From Bacteroidales bacterium (GTDB taxonomy: Bacteria; Bacteroidota; Bacteroidia; Bacteroidales; F082), in contig JAFYJV010000018.1 of the NCBI GenBank assembly GCA_017537965.1, positions 62,001 through 126,000 of the forward strand: a DNA stretch of 64,000 nucleotides. Direction: 5' to 3'. The notes under the pieces are model-generated. The model searched no databases. It was not told the DNA's origin and saw nothing but the letters and a program-made list of their open reading frames with translations. Shown in pieces: positions 15,420 through 25,860 of the stretch (positions are counted from its first letter, which is position 1; each line of letters starts with the position of its first letter). Made by a program: the position numbers and the translations under genes.

Positions 15420-17957
15420 TTATTGTTTTACCAATCGTCCGGCTTTCTTGAAACTTCCATCAATGCCTTCAACGAAATAGGTTCCCGAAGCCCATTCAGA
15501 AACATCAACACGGACCTTAGAAGCTCCTTTAGTCGGAATCGACCTGACGAGTTGCCCCATTGCATTGTAAATATTGATAGTCTCCATATCATCAGTGTTA
15601 ATCGTGATGATAGATGAGGCAGGCACGGGATAAATCTTCAAGGAATCCGTTTGTCCTTGGTTTTCGGCAATTCCTGTCGGGTCAAAATGGTCTTGGCCGT
15701 CGGTGAGCCAATCTAGACTGAAGTTGTAAAACACCGTCGAATAACCCGATGCGCCCGCGTAGGCTTCCTCAACGTAAAGGCCGATGGTGCCGTCGGGGAG
15801 GATGCACAGTGAAGAGTAAGCCGAACTGTATGGCACGATGCATTTGCGGATGGACCAAGACTCTCCTTCGTCGTAACTTATATAGACCGACACATTGGCC
15901 CGAGAGCTGCCATAAGGCACGGAATGAAGCAGGCGGTTGCGGTCATCGCCGTGGTTGACGGAGGTGTATCGGATCATATCGCCGTTGCAAGCTGGTGCCG
16001 TGATGTCGTACCAGGTGTAAGTAGTGGGTTGCCAGGTCTCTCCGCCGTCCTCTGAGATGTTGTACCAGCGGTTGCCTCCGTGGCGGATGCTCATCAAGAT
16101 ACGGCCATCAGCCAGTTCGGTGACCTTGGCTTCGTCGCCTGCAGTGGAAGCGCGTCCCGATACATGCCAGGTCTCGCCGTTGTCGTCCGAATAAACGGCA
16201 TAGTTGTTTAGCGACTGGGCTGAGCCTTCGCGGATGGCGGCCACGAACATGATGCGACCCGTGGAGGTTCGCAGGCCATTGCCTGAGCCAAAGAAGGATG
16301 CGCGCCAAGTCTGATGTTCGGGGACGATGCAATTGGCGCCGAAGATATAGTCGGTGATATCTTTTGGTTCAGACCAAGTCAGGCCATTGTCATAGCTCTT
16401 TGAGATATAGGAACGAATGGGGTTGGTGGGTGTGGAATACCACAATCCCGGGCCACCCACGAAGCCTGCAATAAGGCCGTTGTCGTCGTTGCTCCAGGCC
16501 ACGGCACAGTCGCCATAGCCGTGGTTGACACCAGTGCCCAAAGCGATCGTGTAGGGTTCGCTCCAAGTGTGGCCGCCGTCTGTGCTACGATTACATACAA
16601 TATCGATGTCCTCGGGCAGGTCGCCTTCGTTATATTTGCGCTTGTCGGTGATCGCCACGATGCTTCCGTCCTTGGCCGTGATGACAGCTGGGATGCGGTA
16701 GTTGGCGGAACTATAGTCGCCAGGCTGATAGATCAAGGTGCGGGCAAGAAGAATTTCGCGGCTTCCAGAAGGAGCAGGGTTGCTGAGCTCGTAGGTCTGG
16801 CTGGTCGTGCTGATGGATTTCAGCGAGGCATCGATGCAATGGCCTTCAACAGCGTTATCGGAGATGTGGGCTGTGATCCAGAGATAGTTTGTACCAGAAG
16901 CAAGGGTGCCTTCGAGACTGCAAACCAAATCTCCCAAAGCGGGATTGATGCTGCCAATCAGTGTGGCTGTCTGTGGGAAGCGAGGATCGAAGGCATTCAC
17001 CGGACCCGTAGAATACACATCTATCATTTTAATGTCGCTGACATCGGTGGTACCTTCGAGGTTGAGGGTCATGGACTGGAGGTTTTCCGTGGCGTTGGTG
17101 CCGCCGTAGGACACTGCCGCTTTGAGGATGACTTCGTTGGCGTTGCTGCGTCCGGTTTTACGGGTGTCTTGGGAAAGCGTCACGTCAAGGATTTCGGCAC
17201 CTCCAAAGTTGAAGTTTACCAATTCGCCGTTATGCCCGTGGCCGGAGAGGTCGGCAAGTTGGTTGCCTGTGATATGGTCGGTGCTGAAGTCGTAGGCAGC
17301 CAACAAGTTGGTTTGCATTTCGGCAGTGAGTTCAGAAAGGTTATCGTGATAATAGTCGGTCACGACCTCATCGTGACTTAATGCCTTGCCATAGAAACGG
17401 ATGTTGCCAAAAGAGCCGTTGCAAAAGTTGCTGGGCTGACCTCCGCTGTTGCCTGCACCGATGAATACATCATGGGTGTTGGCAACGAACCAGTTGTTCA
17501 ATGCAGCTGACCAGTCGTCGGGGGTGTTAAGGTCATGGGATATTCTGATGACGTTGTTGGTGCGGTCCACAATGAGGGCAAAGTGCATCCATTCTCCAGC
17601 CGGTATCGTCACTCCAGTATAAACGGAGAGTGCGTGTCCTGTAGTGGCAGTGGGGGTGTTGAGACCCAGTGACTGGCCGGAATTTCCAGTTCCGAAAAAC
17701 TCATAACCTGTGCGTTCATTACCCGCAGCAGTGACCGTCATATCTCGTTTGCACACATAACGCGGATAGGAGGTGTAAGTCTCGTTCCTGACCCAGCCAG
17801 TCAGGGTGAAGCTTTGGTCGGCGGCGATGTTGAAATCGCTATGATGAGGAATCCGCATATACTGGTCGGTGCCGTTGAAGGTGATGAAGTGTGTGGGTTG
17901 TGCCATGGCCAATGTGCTGATGGCCACCATGACAAAGAGTAGGTGGAGTTTTTTCAT
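15420..17957 (-). CDS. Secreted exo-sialidase (GH33) with LamG-like and T9SS domains
   Basis: Releases terminal sialic acid from host glycans. It has 845 residues from MKKLHLLFVMVAISTLAMAQ. Order: LamG/concanavalin-like domain (25-235), a beta-sandwich resembling the BNR-associated N-terminal domain (about 260-395), then the six-bladed sialidase fold. The latter starts with the arginine motif YRIP and has five Asp boxes (STDGGHTWSEP, SYDNGLTWSEP, SDDNGETWH, SEDGGETWQ, SYDEGESWS). The last 75 residues (KIYPVPASSIITI, IYNAMGQLVRSI, SGTYFVEG) are a T9SS type A sorting domain, so it should be on the surface rather than periplasmic like most Bacteroides sialidases. No nan transport or catabolism genes are adjacent. 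Confidence 0.93.
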   Translation of the reverse strand: MKKLHLLFVMVAISTLAMAQPTHFITFNGTDQYMRIPHHSDFNIAADQSFTLTGWVRNETYTSYPRYVCKRDMTVTAAGNERTGYEFFGTGNSGQSLGLNTPTATTGHALSVYTGVTIPAGEWMHFALIVDRTNNVIRISHDLNTPDDWSAALNNWFVANTHDVFIGAGNSGGQPSNFCNGSFGNIRFYGKALSHDEVVTDYYHDNLSELTAEMQTNLLAAYDFSTDHITGNQLADLSGHGHNGELVNFNFGGAEILDVTLSQDTRKTGRSNANEVILKAAVSYGGTNATENLQSMTLNLEGTTDVSDIKMIDVYSTGPVNAFDPRFPQTATLIGSINPALGDLVCSLEGTLASGTNYLWITAHISDNAVEGHCIDASLKSISTTSQTYELSNPAPSGSREILLARTLIYQPGDYSSANYRIPAVITAKDGSIVAITDKRKYNEGDLPEDIDIVCNRSTDGGHTWSEPYTIALGTGVNHGYGDCAVAWSNDDNGLIAGFVGGPGLWYSTPTNPIRSYISKSYDNGLTWSEPKDITDYIFGANCIVPEHQTWRASFFGSGNGLRTSTGRIMFVAAIREGSAQSLNNYAVYSDDNGETWHVSGRASTAGDEAKVTELADGRILMSIRHGGNRWYNISEDGGETWQPTTYTWYDITAPACNGDMIRYTSVNHGDDRNRLLHSVPYGSSRANVSVYISYDEGESWSIRKCIVPYSSAYSSLCILPDGTIGLYVEEAYAGASGYSTVFYNFSLDWLTDGQDHFDPTGIAENQGQTDSLKIYPVPASSIITINTDDMETINIYNAMGQLVRSIPTKGASKVRVDVSEWASGTYFVEGIDGSFKKAGRLVKQ

Positions 17958-18025
17958 GATCGTTGGATTAGGATGATGCAAACATAATAAAAAAACCGCT
18001 GCGAAACAAATCGTAGCGGTTTAAG

Positions 18026-18098
18026 TTGCCCAACCAGGGTTCGAACCTGGACTTTACTGATCCAGAGTCAGTCGTGTTGCCAATTACACCATTGGGCA
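18026..18098 (-). tRNA. tRNA-Gln (anticodon CTG)
   Basis: A 73-nt cloverleaf on the minus strand. The acceptor stem is TGCCCAA with TTGGGCA, the anticodon stem ACTGA/TCAGT encloses loop CTCTGGA (anticodon CTG, reading CAG), and the T arm is CCAGG-TTCGAAC-CCTGG. Discriminator A; CCA is not encoded. Confidence 0.96.
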
Positions 18099-18111
18099 TC
18101 TGTATCGGCTG

Positions 18112-18119
18112 CAAAAATA
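18112..18119 (-). promoter_or_regulatory. -7 box (TATTTTTG), tRNA-Gln
   Basis: TATTTTTG on the minus strand, 13 bases before the mature tRNA 5' end. Confidence 0.6.
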
Positions 18120-18160
18120 CGTTTTTTTTATTTCATGCAAGAAAAAAATCGAATTTTTTT

Positions 18161-18184
18161 GTTGCCCAACCAGGGTTCGAACCT
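18161..18184 (-). repeat. Duplicated 3' piece of tRNA-Gln
   Basis: 24 bases identical to 18025-18048: the 3' acceptor strand, discriminator, and most of the T arm of the neighbouring tRNA-Gln, in the same orientation 136 bp away. The rest of the tRNA is missing. Either a decayed tandem tRNA copy or an old attachment-site scar. Confidence 0.85.
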
Positions 18185-18253
18185 TGAAAAAGGTAAAATT
18201 AGAAAAAAATCAATAAAAAACTAAAAAAATAGTTGCAAAATTAAAATATTATG

Positions 18254-18261
18254 TATATTTG
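18254..18261 (+). promoter_or_regulatory. -7 box (TATATTTG), LRR lipoprotein
   Basis: TATATTTG followed by CAG, 18 bases before the ATG at 18280. The rest of the 17958-18279 gap holds the tRNA, its broken copy and A/T runs. Confidence 0.65.
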
Positions 18262-18279
18262 CAGCGTTATAATCCTGCA

Positions 18280-19206
18280 ATGAGAAAGATTTCGTACATA
18301 TCAATCCTTGTTTTCACCTTGTCGCTGCTGGCATCCTGCGCGACGAACCGCCTCGTGGATTACGGTGTCACCAAGCTATCCCTTAGCAATCAGAATCTGA
18401 AACGCATTCCTTCTTATATAAAAAGGTGCAAAAACCTCGAAACCCTAAATCTCGAGGGGAACCACATCAAACACATCCCCGCATGGATCACCGAACTTGA
18501 CAGCCTGAAAGAAATTAACCTGAACAAGAATCAAATGCGTTTGACAAAGGCTGACATCCGTCATCTCGCAAAGGTGGAACGCCTTCTGATGACCGACAAC
18601 GGCATCGAGAAACTGCCCAGTAACATCGGCATTCTGCAATGCAAATGTCTTGTGCTGGCACGAAACAATATCAGCGCGCTGCCAGCCTCCTTCGGTGACT
18701 TGAAAAACATCAGAAACATCATCTTCTATGAGAACGACTTCTCGGAGATTCCACAACCCATCGCAAAACTCACTTCGCTTCGCGAAATCGACTTCTATAA
18801 AAACCATGTCAAGGAAATCCCCGATTTCATCGGTGGATTGGAGAATTTGGAACAGATCTTTATGGCATTCAACGAGATAGAATGCATCCCTGATACAATA
18901 CGGAACCTGAAAAACTTGAAATACTTATATATCCACCACAACAAGTTGAAATTCCTGCCTGATTGGATCGTTGAAATGGATCGCTTGGAACGTTTTGGCG
19001 TGGGTTACAACCAACTCCTGGCACTGCCCGACCTCGCCAAGATGAAGTCGCTGAACGATTTCGACTGCGAACACAACCTGTTGGATGAATGTCCTTGGAG
19101 TTTGGTGGAGAAACCCGGCATGGAGATCCTCGTCATCCGTGACAACTATTTCAAATTGACCCTTGAAGAGGAACTTCGCCTAGATTCTTTGAATGTTATT
19201 TATTAA
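18280..19206 (+). CDS. Leucine-rich-repeat lipoprotein
   Basis: A 308-residue lipoprotein starting MRKISYISILVF with lipobox LASC (Cys21). Residues 35-285 are about eleven leucine-rich repeats of 23 residues, of the bacterial type LxxLxLxxNxIxxIPxxI (for example LETLNLEGNHIKHIP). The repeat with LVLARNNISALP lacks the usual leading LxxL. There is no enzymatic domain; the curved LRR solenoid suggests protein binding at the membrane. An earlier in-frame ATG (18259) overlaps the promoter and is rejected. It is 20 bases ahead of the blaI-like gene, so possibly co-transcribed. Confidence 0.88.
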   Translation: MRKISYISILVFTLSLLASCATNRLVDYGVTKLSLSNQNLKRIPSYIKRCKNLETLNLEGNHIKHIPAWITELDSLKEINLNKNQMRLTKADIRHLAKVERLLMTDNGIEKLPSNIGILQCKCLVLARNNISALPASFGDLKNIRNIIFYENDFSEIPQPIAKLTSLREIDFYKNHVKEIPDFIGGLENLEQIFMAFNEIECIPDTIRNLKNLKYLYIHHNKLKFLPDWIVEMDRLERFGVGYNQLLALPDLAKMKSLNDFDCEHNLLDECPWSLVEKPGMEILVIRDNYFKLTLEEELRLDSLNVIY

Positions 19207-19226
19207 ATGACTAATACTACATAAAA

Positions 19227-19601
19227 ATGAAAGAGTTGACAAAAGCAGAGGAACAAGTGATGCAGGTGCTGTGGGGCATCGGTCAAGGTTTCGCCAACGA
19301 GATCATGGCGGCCTTTCCAGAACCGAAACCAGCTTATAACACGGTGTTGACTGTCATCAAGATCCTTGAGAACAAAGGCTTCGTGAAGCATGAGACCTTC
19401 TGCCGGGCCAACCGCTACAGTCCTGTGGTAAGCAAAGAGGAGTATTCGCAAAACTTCCTCGGCAGCGTGGTGGAACGGTATTTCAATAACTCTTACCTCG
19501 ACCTGGTGTCGGCCTTTGCCAAGAAGGAGAACTTCAGTCTCGAGGAGCTGGAAACCTTAAAGAAAATGATTGACGATGCCATCGACGACGAAAAGAAGTA
19601 A
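19227..19601 (+). CDS. BlaI/MecI/CopY-family transcriptional repressor
   Basis: A 124-residue winged-helix repressor. LTKAEEQVMQVLWGIGQG and AYNTVLTVIKILENKGFVKHE match the DNA-binding half of BlaI (TVxTxxxxLxxKG region), and the C-terminal helices (FSLEELETLKKMI) form the dimerisation part. The family represses its own operon until a membrane peptidase of the BlaR type removes it. That partner is encoded 3 bases downstream, the standard arrangement in Bacteroidales. No beta-lactamase is nearby, so the signal and targets are unknown. Confidence 0.93.
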   Translation: MKELTKAEEQVMQVLWGIGQGFANEIMAAFPEPKPAYNTVLTVIKILENKGFVKHETFCRANRYSPVVSKEEYSQNFLGSVVERYFNNSYLDLVSAFAKKENFSLEELETLKKMIDDAIDDEKK

Positions 19602-19604
19602 GCC

Positions 19605-21050
19605 ATGAACACAACTGAGTTTTTCACCCACAATCTCTTGCCTGTCGCCATCAGCTTGATGGTGCTTTGGCTGGCCTACCGTCTGCTGTTCACCAACAGC
19701 AACCGGTTCCAGTTCAACCGTTTTTATCTGCTCACGGCCATGCTGTTCTCGTTAGCCCTGCCTCTGTTTGGCCTGTTGATGGGTCAAAGTTCGCCTCACG
19801 TGGTGGCTCTAAAACGGAACTTGTTCAACGGCTTTTTGTTGAATGAGATCACCGTCTCTTACGGAGACACGACGGTAACGACCTTGCCCGAAATGGTGAT
19901 CTCAGGACCAGCCCAGATGCATGTCACCGTTTGGCAAGTGTTGATTGCCATATATTTAATGGGTGTGGCGGTCATGAGCATGCTGTTTCTTTTCAAAATG
20001 GGTAAGTTGGTTGTCATGATTATCCACTCGCCCAAGCGTAAGATGGACGGCTACACCATGGTCTTCACGCACAAGGAGCATGGTCCCTATTCCTTCTTTC
20101 GGTACGCCTTCTTCACCGATGAGCAAGTCGATCCTACTATCGTCCGCCACGAGTTGAGCCATATTGCGCATCACCATTCGTGGGACATCCTGATGGTGGA
20201 ACTGATGAAGATCTTCCAATGGTTCAACCCTTTCATTTACTTCTATAAAAGAGAACTCCAGAGCCTCCATGAGTACATCGCCGACGATGACGTGGTGGCT
20301 AACGGAGCCGACAAACGAAACTACATGATGCTGATCTTGCAGCAGTGCACGGCCGTCGATTTCAGCGACATGAGCAATAATTTCAGTTTAATCTTAACCA
20401 AAAAACGCATCAAAATGATTACAAAACATGAAAAGGCCAAGGGCTTCTGGTGGAAGCTGTTGGCAACGTTGCCCGTGTTGGCGTTATTACTGATTATCAA
20501 TGCGAGAGCGACAGCGCAACAAGTGAAAAAAACGGATCAGACCGTTTATGAGATCGACATCAAAGAAATCACGAATGTCAAGATCAAAAACGTGGACAAC
20601 GACAGCATTTACAATATCGTTGAGGTGATGCCTGAATTTCCCGGTGGGATGGAGAAGATGATGAACTATCTTTCCGGTAACATCAAGTATCCCGAAGAAG
20701 CTAAGGATAAAGGCATCAGCGGCAGGGTATTCCTCAGTTTTGTGATTGAGAAAGACGGTTCGGTCAACGAGGTCAAGGTAATGAGAAGCGTTGATCCGTT
20801 GCTTGACAACGAGGCGGTCCGTGTGGTGAAGGCCATGCCGAAGTGGAAACCGGGTATGCAAAAGGGCAAGGCGGTGAGAGTGAGCTATGTCCTTCCAATC
20901 AGTTTTAAGTTGGATGAAAGCGCAACGACCACCCAAAAAACTGATGCAGAGATTTACGATACCCCTGAAACCATGCCCGAGTATGTTGGCGGTATGGATG
21001 CCATGACAAGTATATGCAAGAGAATATCACTGTGCCTGAGAAATACATGA
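19605..21050 (+). CDS. BlaR1-like M56 membrane metallopeptidase with TonB C-terminal domain (frameshifted)
   Basis: A membrane zinc peptidase that likely senses an envelope signal and inactivates the adjacent BlaI. Three or four N-terminal membrane segments (10-30, 40-60, 108-132) precede the M56 site HELSH (182-186), with Glu223 in LHEYIADD as third ligand, and one more membrane segment sits near 285-303 (LLATLPVLALLLIINA). After it comes a TonB-C-like domain (about 345-440: PEFPGGMEKMMNYL through GKAVRVSYVLPISFKL). A second such domain begins (MPEYVGGMDAMT), but the frame is lost at about 21004-21008; the 14 residues that follow are out of frame. Restoring one A gives TKYMQENIT, which continues in the next entry. 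Either a real mutation or a sequence error. Confidence 0.88.
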   Translation: MNTTEFFTHNLLPVAISLMVLWLAYRLLFTNSNRFQFNRFYLLTAMLFSLALPLFGLLMGQSSPHVVALKRNLFNGFLLNEITVSYGDTTVTTLPEMVISGPAQMHVTVWQVLIAIYLMGVAVMSMLFLFKMGKLVVMIIHSPKRKMDGYTMVFTHKEHGPYSFFRYAFFTDEQVDPTIVRHELSHIAHHHSWDILMVELMKIFQWFNPFIYFYKRELQSLHEYIADDDVVANGADKRNYMMLILQQCTAVDFSDMSNNFSLILTKKRIKMITKHEKAKGFWWKLLATLPVLALLLIINARATAQQVKKTDQTVYEIDIKEITNVKIKNVDNDSIYNIVEVMPEFPGGMEKMMNYLSGNIKYPEEAKDKGISGRVFLSFVIEKDGSVNEVKVMRSVDPLLDNEAVRVVKAMPKWKPGMQKGKAVRVSYVLPISFKLDESATTTQKTDAEIYDTPETMPEYVGGMDAMTSICKRISLCLRNT

Positions 21051-21277
21051 ACATGGATACCAAAGCGACGTACCGAGTCATGGTGAAGTTTGTGGTCGAA
21101 GCCGATGGTTCAGTCACCGAGGTTGAAACGGTGAGGCCTGAACCCTCCAAGCAAGACCTCAACGACGAGGCGGTCCGCGTTGTCAAGGGTATGCCGAAAT
21201 GGAAGCCCGGCACCATGGACGGCAAGCCGGTCAGAGTGAGATACATGCTGCCAGTGACCTATAAACTTGGTAAATGA
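21014..21277 (+). pseudogene. Displaced 3' end of the M56 peptidase gene (second TonB-like domain)
   Basis: The frame opposite the end of the preceding entry encodes about 87 residues (MQENITVPEKYMNMD, VVEADGSVTEVETV, VVKGMPKWKPGTMDGK, VRYMLPVTYKLGK). It is clearly the remainder of the second TonB-C-like domain, closely parallel to the first domain's VVKAMPKWKPGMQKGK. With one base restored, the whole gene would run 19605-21277, about 557 residues. It lacks a promoter of its own, so independent expression is unlikely. Confidence 0.8.
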
Positions 21278-21306
21278 AAAAAAGGGGTCGTGAGACCCCT
21301 TTTTTC
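21278..21306. terminator. Bidirectional terminator
   Basis: Stem GGGGTC/GACCCC with a GTGA tetraloop, flanked by A6 and T6, between the M56 gene end (21277) and the convergent glnS stop (21308). Confidence 0.92.
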
Positions 21307-21307
21307 A

Positions 21308-23050
<1,743 letters not shown>

Positions 23051-23080
23051 AATTCTTACTTCTAACTTCTGTCTTCTTTA
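23051..23080. repeat. Heptamer array, AGAAGTC type
   Basis: Four units on the minus strand (AGAAGAC, AGAAGTT, AGAAGTA, AGAATT) make up the entire spacer between the C69 gene stop (23078-23080, TAA) and the glnS ATG. Confidence 0.78.
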
Positions 23081-24817
23081 ATAAGCCTTATATTTATCAC
23101 CTGTTTTTTCGATCAGGATCTCGTAATACTCATCGCTGTATTTGGGATGCTCGCTTTTGATGGGCGTGTATTTCTGTCCGGGAGTGGGCTTTTGAGCGGT
23201 GTTGAGGTTGCCATCCATGTATTTCATGAATAGATCTTGATAGAACCTTTTCCAGTTGTAGCACAGTTCGTCGGCTTGGATGTTCGAGAACTTGGTCAAA
23301 ACCTTAATGGCCTCTCTTTGGTCGGTGATCTGTTTCACTTCCTGATCGATGGCAGGCACCAGTTTCTCAATGTAGTTCTTCTCGTACTCGTGCTGGCGTT
23401 TCTCGATTTCGGGATGGATGTAGTCGTATTTGGTGTATGCCCAGTTGCTCATCTGGTTGAAGATCCAGAAAGCGGCCGACTCCGACCATTCCGACATGGA
23501 TCCATTGCCTTCCCTAAAGCCGTCTGGCACTACGTTGAGACAAGTGTACATGGGGCAATAGACGGTGTTGGCAGCGTCATCCACGCCGAACCAGATGATA
23601 CCGCCGTAAGGGGCTGGGATGTAGCCACGGCATTGGGCCACGAAAGAGAAACCGGTCTGTTGGGTAGCGGTAGTGCGTTCGTGCACGTAGGTCACGCCGT
23701 TGACTTCCCAATCCATTGGACGCCAGCGGTAGGGGCAGTGGAAGGGACCAGCGCCGACATCTTGCGACATGTCGAGTTCGGTGTTCTCAAGATGGTCGCG
23801 CATAAAGTCCATCATGTCCTGCAAGCTGACTTTTTTATTGGGTTGAACCCATAGCGGCATACGGTTGGTGGGGAAGTTCTCGGGTGTCTGGCACATGTCT
23901 TTGGTGTAAGGCTGAGCACGCTTGATGTCGCGGCCGGTGGCATAGCCCCAATATTGGTTCATGCCGTTGATGACCTTGTTGAACATGGCCCATACGCGGA
24001 GGTCGCAGAAACGGGCACCATCGAAAGTGACGGGGTTGTAAACGTCGGAGAAAGAGAATTTCTCGTCTGGACCTTTGTATAACTTGGCATCTTTGGCGAA
24101 GCTGATGACGTCGTCGGCATACACACAATCAATGCTCTTGTCGGTCAAGAGCTTGTCGATGTTTTTATAGGTGATGCTGGTCTTGTTTTGCTTAGCCAAT
24201 GGGAAGGTAGTGATGCGGGCTTGGTTGGCGTGGCCTGAGACATAGCCGTCGGGGATGCGGCGAGCTACCCACACGGCACCTTTGTTCTGAGGGCCTTTGC
24301 CGATCATCTCAAGGATCCAACATTCTTCGGTGTCGGCGATGGAGAAGGATTCGCCCTCGCTGACATAGCCGTAGTTATAGACGAGGTCGGCCATCCATTT
24401 GATGGCTTCACGGGCAGTCTTGGAACGCTGCAGTGCGATGTAGATCAGGCTGCCATAGTCGATGATGCCTTGGCCGTTATAAAGTGACTCGATGCCGCCG
24501 TAGGTGGTCTCGCCAATGGCTACCTGCCATTCGTTCATGTTGCCCACGACGTTGTAGGTGTGTGCAACCTCGGGGATGGTGCCGAGATAGGCGCCGCCAT
24601 CCCAGTCGAAGACCTGGCGCAAAGCCCCCTCGGGATAACTCATGGCGGGATAGTGGTAGAGCTCTCCGTACAAGACGTGTGAGTCGGCGGCGTATGAGAT
24701 CATGCAAGATCCGTCAGCAGAAGCGCCTTTAGTGACTAAGAAGTTAGTGCAGGCTTGGGATTTTCCAAATGCGAAAACCAGAGCCAATGCCATTAAAGCC
24801 GATAGGATTCGTTTCAT
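23078..24817 (-). CDS. Exported C69-family dipeptidase
   Basis: A 579-residue N-terminal-nucleophile peptidase resembling PepD dipeptidases. The signal sequence MKRILSALMALALVFAFGKSQA is followed directly by Cys23 (CTNFLVTKGASADGS), the expected catalytic nucleophile exposed on processing. YAADSHVLYGELYHYPA, GNMNEWQVAIGETT and ESFSIADTEECWILEM are family signatures. I start at MKRILS; the frame extends upstream across the promoter without a signal. A likely role is trimming dipeptides after extracellular proteolysis. Confidence 0.92.
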   Translation of the reverse strand: MKRILSALMALALVFAFGKSQACTNFLVTKGASADGSCMISYAADSHVLYGELYHYPAMSYPEGALRQVFDWDGGAYLGTIPEVAHTYNVVGNMNEWQVAIGETTYGGIESLYNGQGIIDYGSLIYIALQRSKTAREAIKWMADLVYNYGYVSEGESFSIADTEECWILEMIGKGPQNKGAVWVARRIPDGYVSGHANQARITTFPLAKQNKTSITYKNIDKLLTDKSIDCVYADDVISFAKDAKLYKGPDEKFSFSDVYNPVTFDGARFCDLRVWAMFNKVINGMNQYWGYATGRDIKRAQPYTKDMCQTPENFPTNRMPLWVQPNKKVSLQDMMDFMRDHLENTELDMSQDVGAGPFHCPYRWRPMDWEVNGVTYVHERTTATQQTGFSFVAQCRGYIPAPYGGIIWFGVDDAANTVYCPMYTCLNVVPDGFREGNGSMSEWSESAAFWIFNQMSNWAYTKYDYIHPEIEKRQHEYEKNYIEKLVPAIDQEVKQITDQREAIKVLTKFSNIQADELCYNWKRFYQDLFMKYMDGNLNTAQKPTPGQKYTPIKSEHPKYSDEYYEILIEKTGDKYKAY

Positions 24818-24861
24818 ATCAATCGTGTTAAAGTTTGTATTCCAATGAACATTACTTGGAA

Positions 24862-24891
24862 CCACAAAGATAATAATAATTGTCTTTGTGG
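24862..24891. promoter_or_regulatory. Promoter of the C69 gene inside an inverted repeat
   Basis: The minus-strand -7 box TATCTTTG (24865-24872) overlaps the left arm of a 9-bp inverted repeat, CCACAAAGA ... TCTTTGTGG (24862-24870 and 24883-24891), separated by 12 A/T-rich bases. The repeat could be an operator or chance overlap of two box-like sequences. Confidence 0.5.
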
Positions 24892-24912
24892 CATCCAACA
24901 AAATTCAAAACC

Positions 24913-25860
24913 TCATGATAGATGTTGTGAGAAATAGTCTTTTACCTGCTCTCGGTCTTTCTCTAACTGGGCTTTCAACGCTGTCAGGCTTTCAAACTTC
25001 ACCTCATCCCTGATGCGGTCAAGAAACCATACTTTTAGGGTCTTTCCGTAGAGGTCGCCGTCGAAGTCGAAAATGTTGACTTCGATGATGAAATCCCCGT
25101 CGGCACGGTCGCCTATGGTAGGTCTTAAGCCAGTGTTGGCCATGGCCTGATAGGTCTTGCCCTCGATGACAGTCCTGCAGGCATATACTCCTGGGTTGTT
25201 GATCATCATGTATTCTTTGGGGATGTCAAGGTTGGCGGTGGGGAATCCGATGGTGCGACCAATCTCATTGCCGCGAATCACGGTTCCTTGCACGGAATAG
25301 GGATAACCCAGCAACTGGTTGGCCAAAAGCACGTTGCCGACCCATAATGCGTTGCGGATCTTGGTGGAGCTGACAGCCACCTCGTTGACGTCTTGTGCCT
25401 CCACTTGAATGGTCTTGAAGCCGTATCTTGCCCCCAGCTCGTTCAGCATTTCAAAATCGCCCATCCGGTTTTTCCCAAAATGATGGTCGTAGCCCACCAC
25501 GATGACGGCGGGATGGATGCGGTCGATGATGTATTGTTTGATGAATTGTTCCGATGGCGTACTGGCAAACTCTTTCGTGAAAGGGATGATGATCACGTTG
25601 TCGATGCCGAACTCCTCGAATTTGCCCAGCTTATCTTCTTGCGAACAGATGAATCGCAGGGTGTCAGTCCCGATGTCAAGTACTTGACGGGGATGGGGAT
25701 GGAAAGTGACCACGACAGTCTCGCCTCCTATCTCCTTGGCCAGACGACGCATCTCCTTGAAGATGGCCTGATGGCCGAGATGCACTCCGTCGAAGGTGCC
25801 AATGGTGACAACGGCATTCTTGATGTCGCGGGCTTGTATGAGGGTTTTTATGACTTTCAT
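24913..25860 (-). CDS. ribF: Bifunctional riboflavin kinase / FAD synthetase
   Basis: Makes FMN and then FAD from riboflavin. It has 315 residues, the usual length. The N-terminal nucleotidyltransferase domain shows GTFDGVHLGHQ (near 22-32), VTFHPHPRQVL, and VVGYDHHFGKNRMG; the C-terminal kinase domain shows GRTIGFPTANLDI (near 199-211), PGVYACRT and the EVNIFDFDGDLYG strand. Its ATG overlaps the TGA of asd (ATGA), so translation is likely coupled. Confidence 0.95.
   Translation of the reverse strand: MKVIKTLIQARDIKNAVVTIGTFDGVHLGHQAIFKEMRRLAKEIGGETVVVTFHPHPRQVLDIGTDTLRFICSQEDKLGKFEEFGIDNVIIIPFTKEFASTPSEQFIKQYIIDRIHPAVIVVGYDHHFGKNRMGDFEMLNELGARYGFKTIQVEAQDVNEVAVSSTKIRNALWVGNVLLANQLLGYPYSVQGTVIRGNEIGRTIGFPTANLDIPKEYMMINNPGVYACRTVIEGKTYQAMANTGLRPTIGDRADGDFIIEVNIFDFDGDLYGKTLKVWFLDRIRDEVKFESLTALKAQLEKDREQVKDYFSQHLS

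Noticed and set aside
18161-18184. Second tRNA-Gln gene
   Set aside because: Only the 3' third is present; the D arm, anticodon arm and 5' acceptor strand are missing.
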